Source of the DNA: Streptococcus infantis
Lineage (GTDB): Bacteria > Bacillota > Bacilli > Lactobacillales > Streptococcaceae
DNA: 64,000 nucleotides
Assembly (NCBI RefSeq): GCF_019929665.1
Contig: NZ_JAHZPZ010000001.1
Coordinates: forward strand, 186,001 to 250,000
Reading direction: 5' to 3'
Shown in pieces: positions 1-11,290 of the stretch (position 1 is the stretch's first letter; the number at the start of each line of letters is the position of its first letter). The position numbers and the translations under genes are program-made. Below the pieces are notes generated by a model, which did no database searches, was not told where the DNA came from, and worked only from the letters and a program-made list of their open reading frames with translations.

Positions 1-3000
1 TATCATAGCTTTACCCTTAAAGGTCATGTCGAAGGTACAGATATTGAAGCTGTGGCAAATGTGACTGTTGAAGGTTTGCAGGTTGCTGAAGAAATCAGCC
101 TCACTCTTCCTAAGGGTGAAACGGTTCAATTACCAGCTAACGTTCGTGCCTACCATTCTAATGGAACAACTGTCTATAATGATGTCGTTTGGGATAAGGT
201 GCCAGCTAACTTTAGTCAAACTGAAGGAATCTTTGAAATCAAAGGTCAATTGGTTGGTAGCACTCTAACTACCAAGGCTCATGTTCGTGTTTCCAGTCAG
301 GTTGTTGCGGGAAATAATATTTCGAAACAATGGACAGGTTCACAATTGCCAGCAGCTATCGTATCCAATACTGGTGGAGATGATTCGGCAAATACTCTGA
401 ACGACTTGACCGTTTCAAGAGCCAATACAGATGTCAAAAATCGATGGACAACATGGCAAACAAATACAGATAATGATTGGGCATCTATCTTGTTTGGTAA
501 CTCAGGCGATTTAACCAAGCGCTTTGTAGACAATCTTTCAGTTGATTTCTATACAGATGGTGCGATTGGACTTCCAAAAGAATATGTTATTGAATACTAC
601 GTTGGTCAAGAAATTCCAGATTTGCCAACTGATGTCAATCATGCTCAAGGAGATGCCAACCATCCATTTAACAATGCTGCCAACTGGAAAGAGGTTGAAC
701 ATCTCAAAGCACCAGGACAATTATCCGCAAGTCAAACTAACCACTTTACGTTTGACAAGGTTGAGACCTATGCCGTTCGTATTCGCATGAAGAAAGCAAA
801 TGGAACGGATGGTGTCGGTTTGACCGAAATCACTATCTTGGGAAATAAGGTTCCAAGTGCTACAAGTTCAGAGATTTCTATTAGAGTAGACGGTCAGAAG
901 CTGGAACATTTCAATCCAGCTAAGACAGACTACCATATTCCTCAAGCTAGCAAAGTGATTACTGCAACAGCAAGCGACAATGGTTTGGTAACAATCGTTC
1001 CTGCTACAAGCCCAGAAGGAGCAACACGTCTCATTTTGAAGGCAGAAGACGGAACCATCTTGAAAGAGTACCGCATTTTCCGTGATGGTCAAAAAGAATC
1101 TACGCAACCAGTAGCTGCCGAAAATGCTGCCATGACATTGAGTGTTGGCGATAAGCTTCAATTACCTACAGAAGTGACAGTCTACTATCCATCAGAAACA
1201 GATTGGAAAACAGATAAACTAGCCGTAGAATGGGATGCAGTCCCTGAACATACGACAGACCAGGAAGGCACCTTTGAAGTGCTTGGTCATATCCTAGGAA
1301 CAGACTTGACAACTAAGATTCAAGTAACCGTTTTGGCAAGAGGAAATCAAGTTATCTCTGAGAACGCAAGCAATAATGCGACCGACTCTAAAGCCTTTGC
1401 CTCTACTACAAACGATACCGATGCCGCTTCTAATGATAGAATCTTCTATATCAACGATGGGCGATTTAATGAGGATGGACGTTGGACTAACTGGTCTCGT
1501 ACTCCAAAAGATCAGGAAGTGTCGGTAGGAGTTCTCTTTAAGAAGAATGGTCAGATTACACCTCGCTCTGTAGGAAAAGTAGCAATTCAGTTCTTCAAAG
1601 ACAGTGGAACAGATGCACCAGCGACAATGGTACTCGAAAGATATGTTGGACCAACTTATTCTGAACCAAGCACCATTTCACGTTATGAAGAAAATGCTGA
1701 TCATCCGTTTAACAAGGCAGAAAATTGGCAAGAAATTCCTTATAAGGCATCTGGAGCAATCGAGGCTGGTAAACCAATTGAATTTACCTTTGATCCGATT
1801 CAGACAACCGCTATTCGCGCACGTATGACTCGCAAATCAACCACTAATGGTCTCGCAATGGTTGAGTTTAGTGCCTATTCTCCAGCCAAAGCCAGTGATT
1901 CAGAAACACCTGCAGTGACCATTTCAGTTGCAGGAAAAGCATTGGAAAACTTTGATCCTGCGGTTTCAGAATATCGATTAACTGCTAATGGAGCGAAACC
2001 AGAGGTGACTGTCCAAACAAGCGGTCACGGTGTAGCGACTGTCGTTGAGTCAAATCAAGGCAATCTTCCAACACTTGTTCGACTCCTTGCTAAAGATGGT
2101 AGTCTTGTGAAAGAATATCGACTTCACTTTGAAGCTGGTTCAGAAGCTAGTCATGCAGTGGATGATCAAGCTCTTGTTTTAGACCGTCCAAGTCTAGAAG
2201 TTGAGAAAGCTGTCATTCCATTCAAGGAAATTATTCGTGAGAATAGTGACTTAGCCAAAGATGAACGGCGTATCGTCTCAGAAGGTCAAAATGGAGAAAA
2301 GGTAGACTACGTCGAAGTATTAGGAACAAGTCGTAAGGTTGTTCATACTGAAACAAGAGATGCAAAAGATCAAATTGTTGAAGTAGGAGTGAAAGCAATT
2401 GTTACAAGTAGCAAGGGTGACGATCCTGCTCCAGTTCTTGAAGTTCCAGAGTATACGGACCCTATTGGAACTGTAGGTGAGGAGCCAGCCCCAATAGTAG
2501 AAGTCCCAGAATATAGCAACTCTATCGGTACTGCAGGAGACCAAGCAGCCCCAATTGTTGAAGTTCCAGAGTTTAAAGGCGGAGCTAATTGGGTCGAAGC
2601 CGCTAAAAATGAAGTACCAGAGTTCAAGGGCGGAGCTAATTGGGTTGAAGCTGCTAAAAATGAAGTGCCTGAATTCAAGGGTGGAGTCAATGCTGTGCAA
2701 GCAGACAAGAACGAACTCCCAGAATATACAGGAACTCTAGGAACCGCAGGAGACCAAGTGGCTCCAACAATCGACAAACCTGTTGCAGATATTCGAGGTT
2801 TATCTGATAAACCTTCAGAAACTCAGGCTTCTGCTGAGCAGACTCAGGGTTCACAAGTTCTTGGAAATGCTTCGGAAAAAGCAGACTCAGCAAGACTTCC
2901 AGAAACTGGGGAAAGTCAATCAGATACAGCTATTTTCCTAGCAGGTCTCAGTCTAGCCTTATCAGCAGCATTCCTAAATGGGAAACGCAAGGAAGAATAA
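1..3000 (+). CDS. bgaA: C-terminal part of BgaA-like cell-wall beta-galactosidase (5' truncated by window edge)
   Basis: The frame is open from base 1, so the N-terminus and any catalytic domain lie outside the window. The visible 999 residues alternate bacterial Ig-like (Big_4-type) modules, with the recurring pattern of a threonine- or leucine-rich strand, a VxWD motif and 'GTFEVLGxxxGT', with two galactose-binding-like jelly-roll modules (around codons 100-280 and 445-625) that resemble the CBM71 pair of pneumococcal BgaA. The tail has VPEY/VPEF repeats, then LPETG at 2896-2910, a hydrophobic stretch and a basic KRKEE end: a sortase A anchor. BgaA removes terminal beta-1,4-galactose from host glycans and acts as an adhesin. 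The naming rests on this C-terminal layout only, so another large glycosidase with the same accessory modules is possible. A perfect palindromic terminator follows. Confidence 0.72.
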   Translation, partial: YHSFTLKGHVEGTDIEAVANVTVEGLQVAEEISLTLPKGETVQLPANVRAYHSNGTTVYNDVVWDKVPANFSQTEGIFEIKGQLVGSTLTTKAHVRVSSQVVAGNNISKQWTGSQLPAAIVSNTGGDDSANTLNDLTVSRANTDVKNRWTTWQTNTDNDWASILFGNSGDLTKRFVDNLSVDFYTDGAIGLPKEYVIEYYVGQEIPDLPTDVNHAQGDANHPFNNAANWKEVEHLKAPGQLSASQTNHFTFDKVETYAVRIRMKKANGTDGVGLTEITILGNKVPSATSSEISIRVDGQKLEHFNPAKTDYHIPQASKVITATASDNGLVTIVPATSPEGATRLILKAEDGTILKEYRIFRDGQKESTQPVAAENAAMTLSVGDKLQLPTEVTVYYPSETDWKTDKLAVEWDAVPEHTTDQEGTFEVLGHILGTDLTTKIQVTVLARGNQVISENASNNATDSKAFASTTNDTDAASNDRIFYINDGRFNEDGRWTNWSRTPKDQEVSVGVLFKKNGQITPRSVGKVAIQFFKDSGTDAPATMVLERYVGPTYSEPSTISRYEENADHPFNKAENWQEIPYKASGAIEAGKPIEFTFDPIQTTAIRARMTRKSTTNGLAMVEFSAYSPAKASDSETPAVTISVAGKALENFDPAVSEYRLTANGAKPEVTVQTSGHGVATVVESNQGNLPTLVRLLAKDGSLVKEYRLHFEAGSEASHAVDDQALVLDRPSLEVEKAVIPFKEIIRENSDLAKDERRIVSEGQNGEKVDYVEVLGTSRKVVHTETRDAKDQIVEVGVKAIVTSSKGDDPAPVLEVPEYTDPIGTVGEEPAPIVEVPEYSNSIGTAGDQAAPIVEVPEFKGGANWVEAAKNEVPEFKGGANWVEAAKNEVPEFKGGVNAVQADKNELPEYTGTLGTAGDQVAPTIDKPVADIRGLSDKPSETQASAEQTQGSQVLGNASEKADSARLPETGESQSDTAIFLAGLSLALSAAFLNGKRKEE
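2563..2715 (+). repeat. Three 51-bp (17-residue) repeats in the wall-spanning region
   Basis: Three consecutive 51-bp units (2563-2613, 2614-2664, 2665-2715) encode [21 protein letters not shown] 17-mers. The third is diverged (VNAVQADKNE). The same unit occurs four times in the GH101 protein at 62829-63032. Confidence 0.9.
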
Positions 3001-3042
3001 TGATTCATAACTCACTATTCTCAAAAGGCTGATTATTAAAAA

Positions 3043-3072
3043 AAAGGAGAAGACTATATAGTCTTCTCCTTT
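3043..3072. terminator. Palindromic rho-independent terminator after the surface protein
   Basis: A perfect 30-bp inverted repeat (15-bp arms, AAAGGAGAAGACTAT and its complement) lies between the surface-protein stop and the nnrD promoter. Flanking A and T runs could let it work in either direction. Confidence 0.85.
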
Positions 3073-3092
3073 ATTAATTGGGTAGTGAGGTG

Positions 3093-3098
3093 TATAAT
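3093..3098 (+). promoter_or_regulatory. -10 box of the nnrD promoter
   Basis: TATAAT lies 31 nt upstream of the nnrD ATG, just after the terminator. A GAAGGAG Shine-Dalgarno sequence precedes the start. No good -35 is evident. Confidence 0.55.
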
Positions 3099-3129
3099 GA
3101 AAGTAAGAGAAAGCATGAAGGAGTAAATT

Positions 3130-3978
3130 ATGAAAGTCATTGATCAGGCTCTACTGAAAAAAGTAATCATTGAGCGTCCTCTTTCTAGTCATAAGGGAGA
3201 CTACGGTCGTCTTCTCTTGATTGGAGGAACGTATCCTTATGGGGGAGCGATTATTATGGCTGCTTTAGGGGCGGTTAGAAGCGGTGCAGGCTTGGTGACA
3301 GTAGCAACGGATAAAGAGAATATTCCAGCTCTGCATAGCCATCTGCCGGAGGCTATGGCTTTTGACCTTGGTGATAAGCAATTACTGGAGCAACAGTTTC
3401 AGAAGGCTAATATTGTCTTGGTCGGACCTGGACTAGTGGATGATGAGCGTGGAGAAGAGCTTCTCCAAACAGTCTTTCATCATTCAAATCAAGACCAGAC
3501 CCTCATACTGGATGGTGGCGCCCTATCCATTTTTGCTAAGACGGGAATGAAATTTCCTAAGGCTCAGCTTGTTTTAACTCCACACCAAAGGGAATGGCAA
3601 GTCTTGTCGGGCTTAGATTTGGATTCCCAAGGAACTGAGGAAACAGGAGAGACTTTGAAGAGATTTTCTTCAGGAACGATTCTAGTTCAAAAAGGTCCTG
3701 ATACTCGAATTTGGCAGGCCGGGCATGCAGATTTTTATCAGCTAAGTGTAGGAGGTCCCTATCAGGCAACTGGGGGCATGGGAGATACCTTGGCTGGGAT
3801 GATTGCTGGCTTTGCTGGTCAATTTCCTCAAGTTAGCCTCTATGACAGGGTCACTGTAGCAACATATCTGCACTCAGCAATTGCTCAAGAATTAGCTGAG
3901 GACAACTTTGTAGTTCTACCAACCACGATTAGTCAACAGATTCCTGCATTCATGAAAAAAATACAAAAAGACACCTGA
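3130..3978 (+). CDS. nnrD: ADP/ATP-dependent NAD(P)H-hydrate dehydratase
   Basis: This 282-residue protein matches the YjeF C-terminal (ribokinase-like) family, which dehydrates damaged NAD(P)HX back to NAD(P)H using ADP or ATP. Visible family features are the N-terminal 'HKGDYGRLLLIGG' nucleotide-binding start, 'GAGLVTVAT', 'VGPGL', 'LTPHQREW' in the middle, and the C-terminal 'GGMGDTLAGMIAG' loop carrying the catalytic Asp of ribokinase-like folds. Length fits the stand-alone Gram-positive form without the epimerase (NnrE) domain, and no nnrE is adjacent. The start has a strong AAGGAG Shine-Dalgarno. The gene appears monocistronic, with a shared terminator facing the small gene on the opposite strand. 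Confidence 0.88.
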   Translation: MKVIDQALLKKVIIERPLSSHKGDYGRLLLIGGTYPYGGAIIMAALGAVRSGAGLVTVATDKENIPALHSHLPEAMAFDLGDKQLLEQQFQKANIVLVGPGLVDDERGEELLQTVFHHSNQDQTLILDGGALSIFAKTGMKFPKAQLVLTPHQREWQVLSGLDLDSQGTEETGETLKRFSSGTILVQKGPDTRIWQAGHADFYQLSVGGPYQATGGMGDTLAGMIAGFAGQFPQVSLYDRVTVATYLHSAIAQELAEDNFVVLPTTISQQIPAFMKKIQKDT

Positions 3979-3998
3979 AAATAATAGGTGTCTTTTGA
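3963..3998. terminator. Convergent terminator between nnrD and the small minus-strand gene
   Basis: AAAAGACACCT, a short AT loop, then AGGTGTCTTTT lies right at the nnrD stop. It can serve both converging genes. Confidence 0.8.
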
Positions 3999-4001
3999 CT
4001 A

Positions 4002-4187
4002 TTAGAAGAGGCCTTTGACCTTATCTACAAGACCGTCAAGTCCTTCTGAACCTGAAACCAAAGCTTGAGCTTGGCTAAGGTACTCACCGAGTTGATCCTT
4101 GTTTTCTTCAACAAATGTTTTTGCTGCAGAAAAATCTTTGTTCTCAACGAGTTCCTTTACTTGATTAAACAAATCTAATGGGTTCAT
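4002..4187 (-). CDS. Conserved small acidic helical protein, function unknown
   Basis: A 61-residue protein with no signal peptide or membrane segment. It is almost entirely predicted helix, rich in Lys, Glu, Asp, Leu and Val, with a repeated amphipathic pattern (LFNQVKELVENKDFSAAKTFVEENKDQL). The start is well supported: ATG at 4187 has a strong GGAGGG Shine-Dalgarno 8-9 nt upstream. I recognise it only as a streptococcal hypothetical. It is convergent with nnrD and divergent from dinG. The strong ribosome-binding site and compact composition suggest an abundant cytosolic protein; that is inference only. Confidence 0.75.
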   Translation of the reverse strand: MNPLDLFNQVKELVENKDFSAAKTFVEENKDQLGEYLSQAQALVSGSEGLDGLVDKVKGLF

Positions 4188-4291
4188 GATGTCCCTCCTT
4201 CTCTACAATTCTATTCAATCATTTTTTTTCGAATCTTGCAAGAAACTTGACTCTTCAAATAAAGTTCAGGGGTGTCAAATGGTGCAAATTT

Positions 4292-4300
4292 TGATATAAT
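4292..4300 (+). promoter_or_regulatory. Extended -10 promoter giving leaderless dinG mRNA
   Basis: TGATATAAT ends 8 nt before the ATG at 4309, so transcription should start at or within a base or two of the start codon. There is no Shine-Dalgarno. Confidence 0.7.
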
Positions 4301-4308
4301 TTTTAGTG

Positions 4309-6759
4309 ATGAATTTTAGAAATAATCGGTATGTGGTTGTTGATTTAGAAGCTACAAGTACCGGAAGCAAGGCAAAAATCATCCAAGTGGGAATTGTAGT
4401 CATTGAAGATGGTGAGATTGTTGAGCAGTATGCGACTGATGTCAACCCTCATGAACACTTGGATTCTCATATCAAAGAATTAACGGGTTTGACTGATAAA
4501 CGTTTGGCAAAGGCTCCAGAGTTTTCTCAGGTGGCTGAAAAAATTTTTGAACTGGTCAAAGACGGTATTTTTGTTGCGCACAATGTTCAATTCGATGCTA
4601 ATTTGTTGGCAGAGTTCCTCTTTTTTGAGGGTTATGAATTGCGAACGCCTCGTATCGATACAGTTGAGTTGGCTCAAGTATTTTACCCTCAGCTTGAGAA
4701 GTATAATCTCGGCATTCTTTGCCAAGAGTTGGGGATTCCTCTAGAGCAAGCCCATTCAGCTCTATCTGATGCCCAAGCAACAGCAGAACTCTTTCTTTGT
4801 ATGAGACAAAAGATGTTTGGACTGCCAAAAGGGTTGTTGGAGCGCTTATTGAGTTTATCAGACAGTTTACTCTATGAATCTTACCTAGTCATCGAGGAGG
4901 TTTATCAGAAGCAGTCTCTTCTCGTTGAGCATGATTTGGTAGAAGTGCAAGGCTTATTCTTAAGAAAAGAAAAGCCAGTCCTTTCTCCACGCAAACTCTC
5001 AAGAGATTTCCAAACTAATATTGCCTTGCTAGGTTTGGAGGAGAGAAGTCAACAAGAAGAATTTGCCCAAAAGGTTCAAGAGTTTTTACAAGGGGAAGCC
5101 ATTTCCTTTATTCAGGCTCAAACAGGAATTGGGAAAACCTATGGTTACCTGCTGCCGGCCTTGTCACTTGAGAATGAAGAGGGAATCCTACTCAGTGTTC
5201 CGACTAAAATCCTTCAAAATCAGGTGATGCAAGAGGAGGCTAAAAAACTAGAAGAGATTTTCCATATCTCTATTCATAGTCTTAAAGGTCCTCAGAATTA
5301 CTTGAAGCTAGATGCCTTTCATGCAGCGCTAGAGGAAGAAGAGTCCAATCGTTTGTATACTCGTTTCAAGATGCAACTTCTAGTTTGGTTGACAGAGACA
5401 GATACAGGAGATTTAGACGAGATTGGTCAGCTATATCGCTACCAGCAGTTTTTACCGAACTTGGTTCATGATGGCAACCTTCACAAAGACTCTCTCTTTT
5501 GGCTAGAGGATTTTTGGAAACGAGGTCAGGACAAGGCTCGTTCTTGCAAGTTGCTTGTGACCAATCATGCTTACCTCGTTACTCGACTTGAAGATGATCC
5601 TAGTCTCTTAGAAGGGCGTCTCTTGATTTTAGATGAAGCCCAGAAAATCTTGTTGACATTGGAAAATCTTTCTCGAAAATCTTATTTGCTAACAGATTTG
5701 GTGGAGCAACTAGATCAAGCTCTATTGAGGGAAGAAGGTATGCTTCAAAGACGCTTGCTAGAAAGTATTGGTTTTGAAGTTTCTTACCTACTCGATCAGT
5801 TCTTATCTGGTAAACGTAGGATGTGTCCAGCTAGTAGCATTGACAAGCTCCGCCAAGATTTTTCTGAGTTGAATTTACCAGAATTTAAAGACTATCAGAG
5901 ATTTTTAACATCTGAGGGAGAATTTTGGTTATCGACTTCAGATGTGTCTAATAAGAAGGTTGAAATCACTTCTAGTCGCAATCATCGTTTGCTCTTTTCT
6001 CAGATTTTCCCAGAATCCTGTCAACTTTTAGGAATCTCTGCAACCCTTGAAATTAGTAGTAGGGTTTCTTTACCAGAATTGTTAGGTTTTCCTCAAGCTG
6101 CCTTTTACTGCATGGACGAACAGTTTCAGGAAAATCAGGAAATCTTGTTGGTGAATGATTTTCCGTTGGTGACAGAAATTTCATCCGAGGAATATGCACA
6201 AGCTATTGGAGAAGTTCTAGAAGAATTATTCCAGCTTGAAGAACCCATTCTAGTCTTATTTACTGCAAAAGATTTATTGTTGCAAGTTTCAGATGCTTTG
6301 AGGGTTCCCCATCTGGCCCAGTACAAGCACGGTGAACCTGCCCAATTGAAAAAACGCTTTGAAAGAGGCGAGCGTGAGCTCTTGCTTGGTGCGGGAAGTT
6401 TTTGGGAAGGTGTCGATTTTTCAAGACATCCTCGAGTGATTGAAGTGGTGACTCGTTTGCCTTTCCAAAATCCAGAAGATCCCTTTACTAAAAAGATGAA
6501 TCAAGAACTTCGTTTGGAAGGGAAGAATCCTTTTTACGATTATCAGCTTCCTATGGCTATTATTCGCCTCAAGCAAGCGATTGGAAGAACCATGCGTCGA
6601 GTGGGGCAACGCTCTGCAGTTCTGATTCTAGATAGTCGCATGGCAAGTAAACGCTATGGTAAGCAAATCAGCAAGTCTTTGGCTCGAAGCAATCGTGTTA
6701 GAGTCATTAGCCGAGAGCAAGCATTCTCAAAAGTTCAAGAATTTTTAAATAAACAATGA
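4309..6759 (+). CDS. dinG: DinG-family ATP-dependent helicase with N-terminal 3'-5' exonuclease
   Basis: The 816-residue protein has the Firmicutes DinG layout. Residues about 1-165 are a DEDD exonuclease like the DnaQ epsilon fold (VVVDLEATSTGS carrying the D-x-E pair; HNVQFDANLL; HSALSDAQAT). A superfamily 2 XPD/DinG-type helicase follows, with Walker A 'AQTGIGKTYG' near residue 270, a DEAH-like 'LILDEAQ' near 445, and C-terminal motifs 'FWEGVDFS' and 'QAIGRTMRR'. The four cysteines of the Fe-S cluster of E. coli DinG are not evident, as expected for the Gram-positive exonuclease type. Probable role is DNA repair or processing of structured nucleic acid. Start chosen at ATG 4309; the GTG one codon earlier is in frame. 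Neither has a Shine-Dalgarno, and the -10 box lies 8 nt upstream. rodA follows after 33 bp. Confidence 0.9.
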   Translation: MNFRNNRYVVVDLEATSTGSKAKIIQVGIVVIEDGEIVEQYATDVNPHEHLDSHIKELTGLTDKRLAKAPEFSQVAEKIFELVKDGIFVAHNVQFDANLLAEFLFFEGYELRTPRIDTVELAQVFYPQLEKYNLGILCQELGIPLEQAHSALSDAQATAELFLCMRQKMFGLPKGLLERLLSLSDSLLYESYLVIEEVYQKQSLLVEHDLVEVQGLFLRKEKPVLSPRKLSRDFQTNIALLGLEERSQQEEFAQKVQEFLQGEAISFIQAQTGIGKTYGYLLPALSLENEEGILLSVPTKILQNQVMQEEAKKLEEIFHISIHSLKGPQNYLKLDAFHAALEEEESNRLYTRFKMQLLVWLTETDTGDLDEIGQLYRYQQFLPNLVHDGNLHKDSLFWLEDFWKRGQDKARSCKLLVTNHAYLVTRLEDDPSLLEGRLLILDEAQKILLTLENLSRKSYLLTDLVEQLDQALLREEGMLQRRLLESIGFEVSYLLDQFLSGKRRMCPASSIDKLRQDFSELNLPEFKDYQRFLTSEGEFWLSTSDVSNKKVEITSSRNHRLLFSQIFPESCQLLGISATLEISSRVSLPELLGFPQAAFYCMDEQFQENQEILLVNDFPLVTEISSEEYAQAIGEVLEELFQLEEPILVLFTAKDLLLQVSDALRVPHLAQYKHGEPAQLKKRFERGERELLLGAGSFWEGVDFSRHPRVIEVVTRLPFQNPEDPFTKKMNQELRLEGKNPFYDYQLPMAIIRLKQAIGRTMRRVGQRSAVLILDSRMASKRYGKQISKSLARSNRVRVISREQAFSKVQEFLNKQ

Positions 6760-6792
6760 AATGAATACCTGAAAGAATGAAGGAGGCCTTTT

Positions 6793-8016
6793 ATGAAACG
6801 TTCTCTCGACTCTAGGGTCGATTATAGTTTAATATTACCAGTATTTTGTTTGTTGGTGATTGGAGTTGTAGCTATTTATATAGCAGTTAGTCATGACTAC
6901 CCAAACAATGTTTGGCCCATACTTGGACAACAACTGGCTTGGATATCGCTAGGAATTGTTTTTAGCTTCATAGTCATGTTTTTTAACACAAAATTTCTCT
7001 GGCAGTCCACACCTTATTTATATGGACTCGGTCTAGCCTTGATGATCTTGCCTTTAGTCTTCTACAACCCGAGTTTAGTAGCTGCAACTGGTGCGAAAAA
7101 CTGGGTGTCAATCGGTGGTTATACACTCTTTCAACCTTCCGAATTCATGAAGATATCCTATATTTTGATGTTGGCATACGTTATCGTAACCTTTACCAAG
7201 AAACATAAAGACAAAGAACGAACGATTGGCCTAGATTTTCTATTGATTTTGTGGATGATCGTTTTCACGATGCCAGTTATGGTTTTACTAGCCTTGCAAA
7301 GTGACCTTGGGACAGCTATGGTTTTTGTCGCAATCTTTGCAGGACTTGTCTTATTGTCTGGTGTTTCTTGGAAGATTATTATTCCAATTTTTGTCGCAGT
7401 TGTATCGGCGATTGCAGGCTTCCTAGCAATCTTTATCACAAAAGACGGGCGTGCCTTTATGCATCAGATTGGGATGCCAACTTATCAGATAAATCGTATC
7501 CTAGCTTGGCTCAATCCCTTTGATTATGCCCAAACGACTACCTATCAACAGGCGCAGGGTCAAATTGCGATTGGTAGCGGTGGAATTTTTGGTCAAGGCT
7601 TTAATGTGTCTAATCTCCTTATTCCAGTCCGCGAGAGTGATATGATTTTCACAGTAATTGCGGAAGACTTTGGATTTATTGGTTCAGTTGTAGTGGTTGC
7701 ACTATACCTACTGCTCATCTATCGCATGTTAAAGATTACCCTAAAATCCAATAATCAATTTTATACCTACATTTCAACTGGATTTATCATGATGCTCTTG
7801 TTCCATATCTTTGAAAATATTGGTGCGGTTACTGGTCTTCTTCCTCTGACAGGGATTCCTTTACCCTTTATTTCTCAAGGGGGTTCCGCTATTATCAGTA
7901 ATCTAATTGGTGTCGGTTTGCTGTTATCGATGAGCTACCAAACCCATTTGGCTGATGAAAAGAGTGGCCGAACAAGATTCAAACGTAAAAAAGTTGTACT
8001 GAAGAAAGTGAAATAA
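6793..8016 (+). CDS. rodA: RodA, SEDS-family peptidoglycan glycosyltransferase
   Basis: A 407-residue polytopic membrane protein with about ten hydrophobic segments, matching FtsW/RodA/SpoVE. Characteristic stretches are 'GAKNWVSIGGYTLFQPSEFMKI', 'QSDLGTAMVF', 'YQQAQGQIAIGSGGIFGQGF' and 'GLLPLTGIPLPFISQGGSAI' near the C-terminus. SEDS proteins polymerise lipid II into glycan strands; RodA works with a class B PBP in peripheral wall elongation. I chose RodA rather than FtsW from the 407-residue length and from the downstream order (DJ-1, HAD, gyrB, ezrA), which I associate with pneumococcal rodA. The ATG has an AAGGAGG Shine-Dalgarno. It probably shares a transcript with the DJ-1 gene 10 bp downstream. 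Confidence 0.88.
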   Translation: MKRSLDSRVDYSLILPVFCLLVIGVVAIYIAVSHDYPNNVWPILGQQLAWISLGIVFSFIVMFFNTKFLWQSTPYLYGLGLALMILPLVFYNPSLVAATGAKNWVSIGGYTLFQPSEFMKISYILMLAYVIVTFTKKHKDKERTIGLDFLLILWMIVFTMPVMVLLALQSDLGTAMVFVAIFAGLVLLSGVSWKIIIPIFVAVVSAIAGFLAIFITKDGRAFMHQIGMPTYQINRILAWLNPFDYAQTTTYQQAQGQIAIGSGGIFGQGFNVSNLLIPVRESDMIFTVIAEDFGFIGSVVVVALYLLLIYRMLKITLKSNNQFYTYISTGFIMMLLFHIFENIGAVTGLLPLTGIPLPFISQGGSAIISNLIGVGLLLSMSYQTHLADEKSGRTRFKRKKVVLKKVK

Positions 8017-8026
8017 GGAGGTCGCT

Positions 8027-8575
8027 ATGCCAAAAGTTGCAGTTATCCTAGCAAATGGCTTTGAAGAAATTGAAGCCTTGACTGTCGTAGACGTCTTGCG
8101 CCGCGCAAATATCACCTGCCATATGGTAGGATTTGAAGATACAGTGACAGGTTCACATGCCATTCAAGTTCAAGCCGATCGAGTGTTTGATGGTAATTTA
8201 TCAGAGTATGACATGATTGTCCTTCCAGGAGGTATGCCTGGTTCTGCCCACTTGCGGGACAATGAACAATTGATCACTGAACTTCAAAAATTTGAGAAAA
8301 TCGGTAAAAAGGTAGCAGCCATCTGTGCGTCTCCAATTGCTTTGAATCAGGCAGGTCTACTAGAAGGTAGAAACTTCACCTGCTATGATGGAGTCCAGGA
8401 ACAAATTGCTAACGGTCACTACCATAAAGAAACAGTAGTAGTGGATGGGAATGTTATCACTAGCCGTGGTCCAGCAACAGCTTTGGCTTTTGCCTATCAC
8501 TTAGTTGATACGCTTGGCGGAGATGCGGAATCTCTAAGAAATGGCATGCTCTATACAGACGTATTTGGAAAATAA
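8027..8575 (+). CDS. DJ-1/PfpI (ThiJ) superfamily protein
   Basis: A 182-residue DJ-1 family protein. The hallmark residues are visible: the conserved Glu in 'LANGFEEIEA' near residue 15, the nucleophile-elbow Cys at residue 100 in 'AICASPIAL', and 'DGNVITSRGPATALAFA' near the C-terminus. Family members act as glyoxalase III or deglycase-like enzymes, chaperones or redox sensors; the substrate here cannot be read from sequence. AAGGAGG precedes the ATG and the rodA stop is 10 bp upstream, so it is probably cotranscribed with rodA. A terminator follows at about 8583-8628. Confidence 0.85.
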   Translation: MPKVAVILANGFEEIEALTVVDVLRRANITCHMVGFEDTVTGSHAIQVQADRVFDGNLSEYDMIVLPGGMPGSAHLRDNEQLITELQKFEKIGKKVAAICASPIALNQAGLLEGRNFTCYDGVQEQIANGHYHKETVVVDGNVITSRGPATALAFAYHLVDTLGGDAESLRNGMLYTDVFGK

Positions 8576-8582
8576 TAAAGAA

Positions 8583-8628
8583 ACTGAGAAGGATCTCTCT
8601 TACTTGAGAAGATTCTTCTCTTTTTTAA
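8583..8628 (+). terminator. Probable rho-independent terminator after the DJ-1 gene
   Basis: GAGAAGGATCTCTCTTA and TGAGAAGATTCTTCTCTTTTTT form an imperfect hairpin followed by a T run. Confidence 0.55.
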
Positions 8629-8669
8629 TGGCAAAAACCAAGGTAAACATCGCTTTTTTTATAAAAAAA

Positions 8670-8678
8670 TGGTATAAT
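8670..8678 (+). promoter_or_regulatory. Extended -10 promoter giving leaderless HAD mRNA
   Basis: TGGTATAAT ends 7 nt before ATG 8686. The in-frame upstream ATG at 8677 overlaps the -10 box itself, so it cannot be on this transcript. Confidence 0.72.
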
Positions 8679-8685
8679 GAAGGGT

Positions 8686-11210
<2,525 letters not shown>

Positions 11211-11246
11211 AAATATTGGGAAATAGTTCCCAAGGTTTGAAAAATA

Positions 11247-11255
11247 TGATATAAT
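11247..11255 (+). promoter_or_regulatory. Extended -10 promoter of ezrA
   Basis: TGATATAAT lies about 35 nt upstream of the ezrA ATG. An AAGGAG Shine-Dalgarno follows at 11279-11284. Confidence 0.65.
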
Positions 11256-11290
11256 CATTACAATTGTGTCATGTATAAAAGGAGTTTGAT

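Noticed and set aside
2370..2777. 135-codon minus-strand frame under the surface-protein repeats
   Set aside because: Antisense of the 51-bp repeats; composition mirrors the coding strand.
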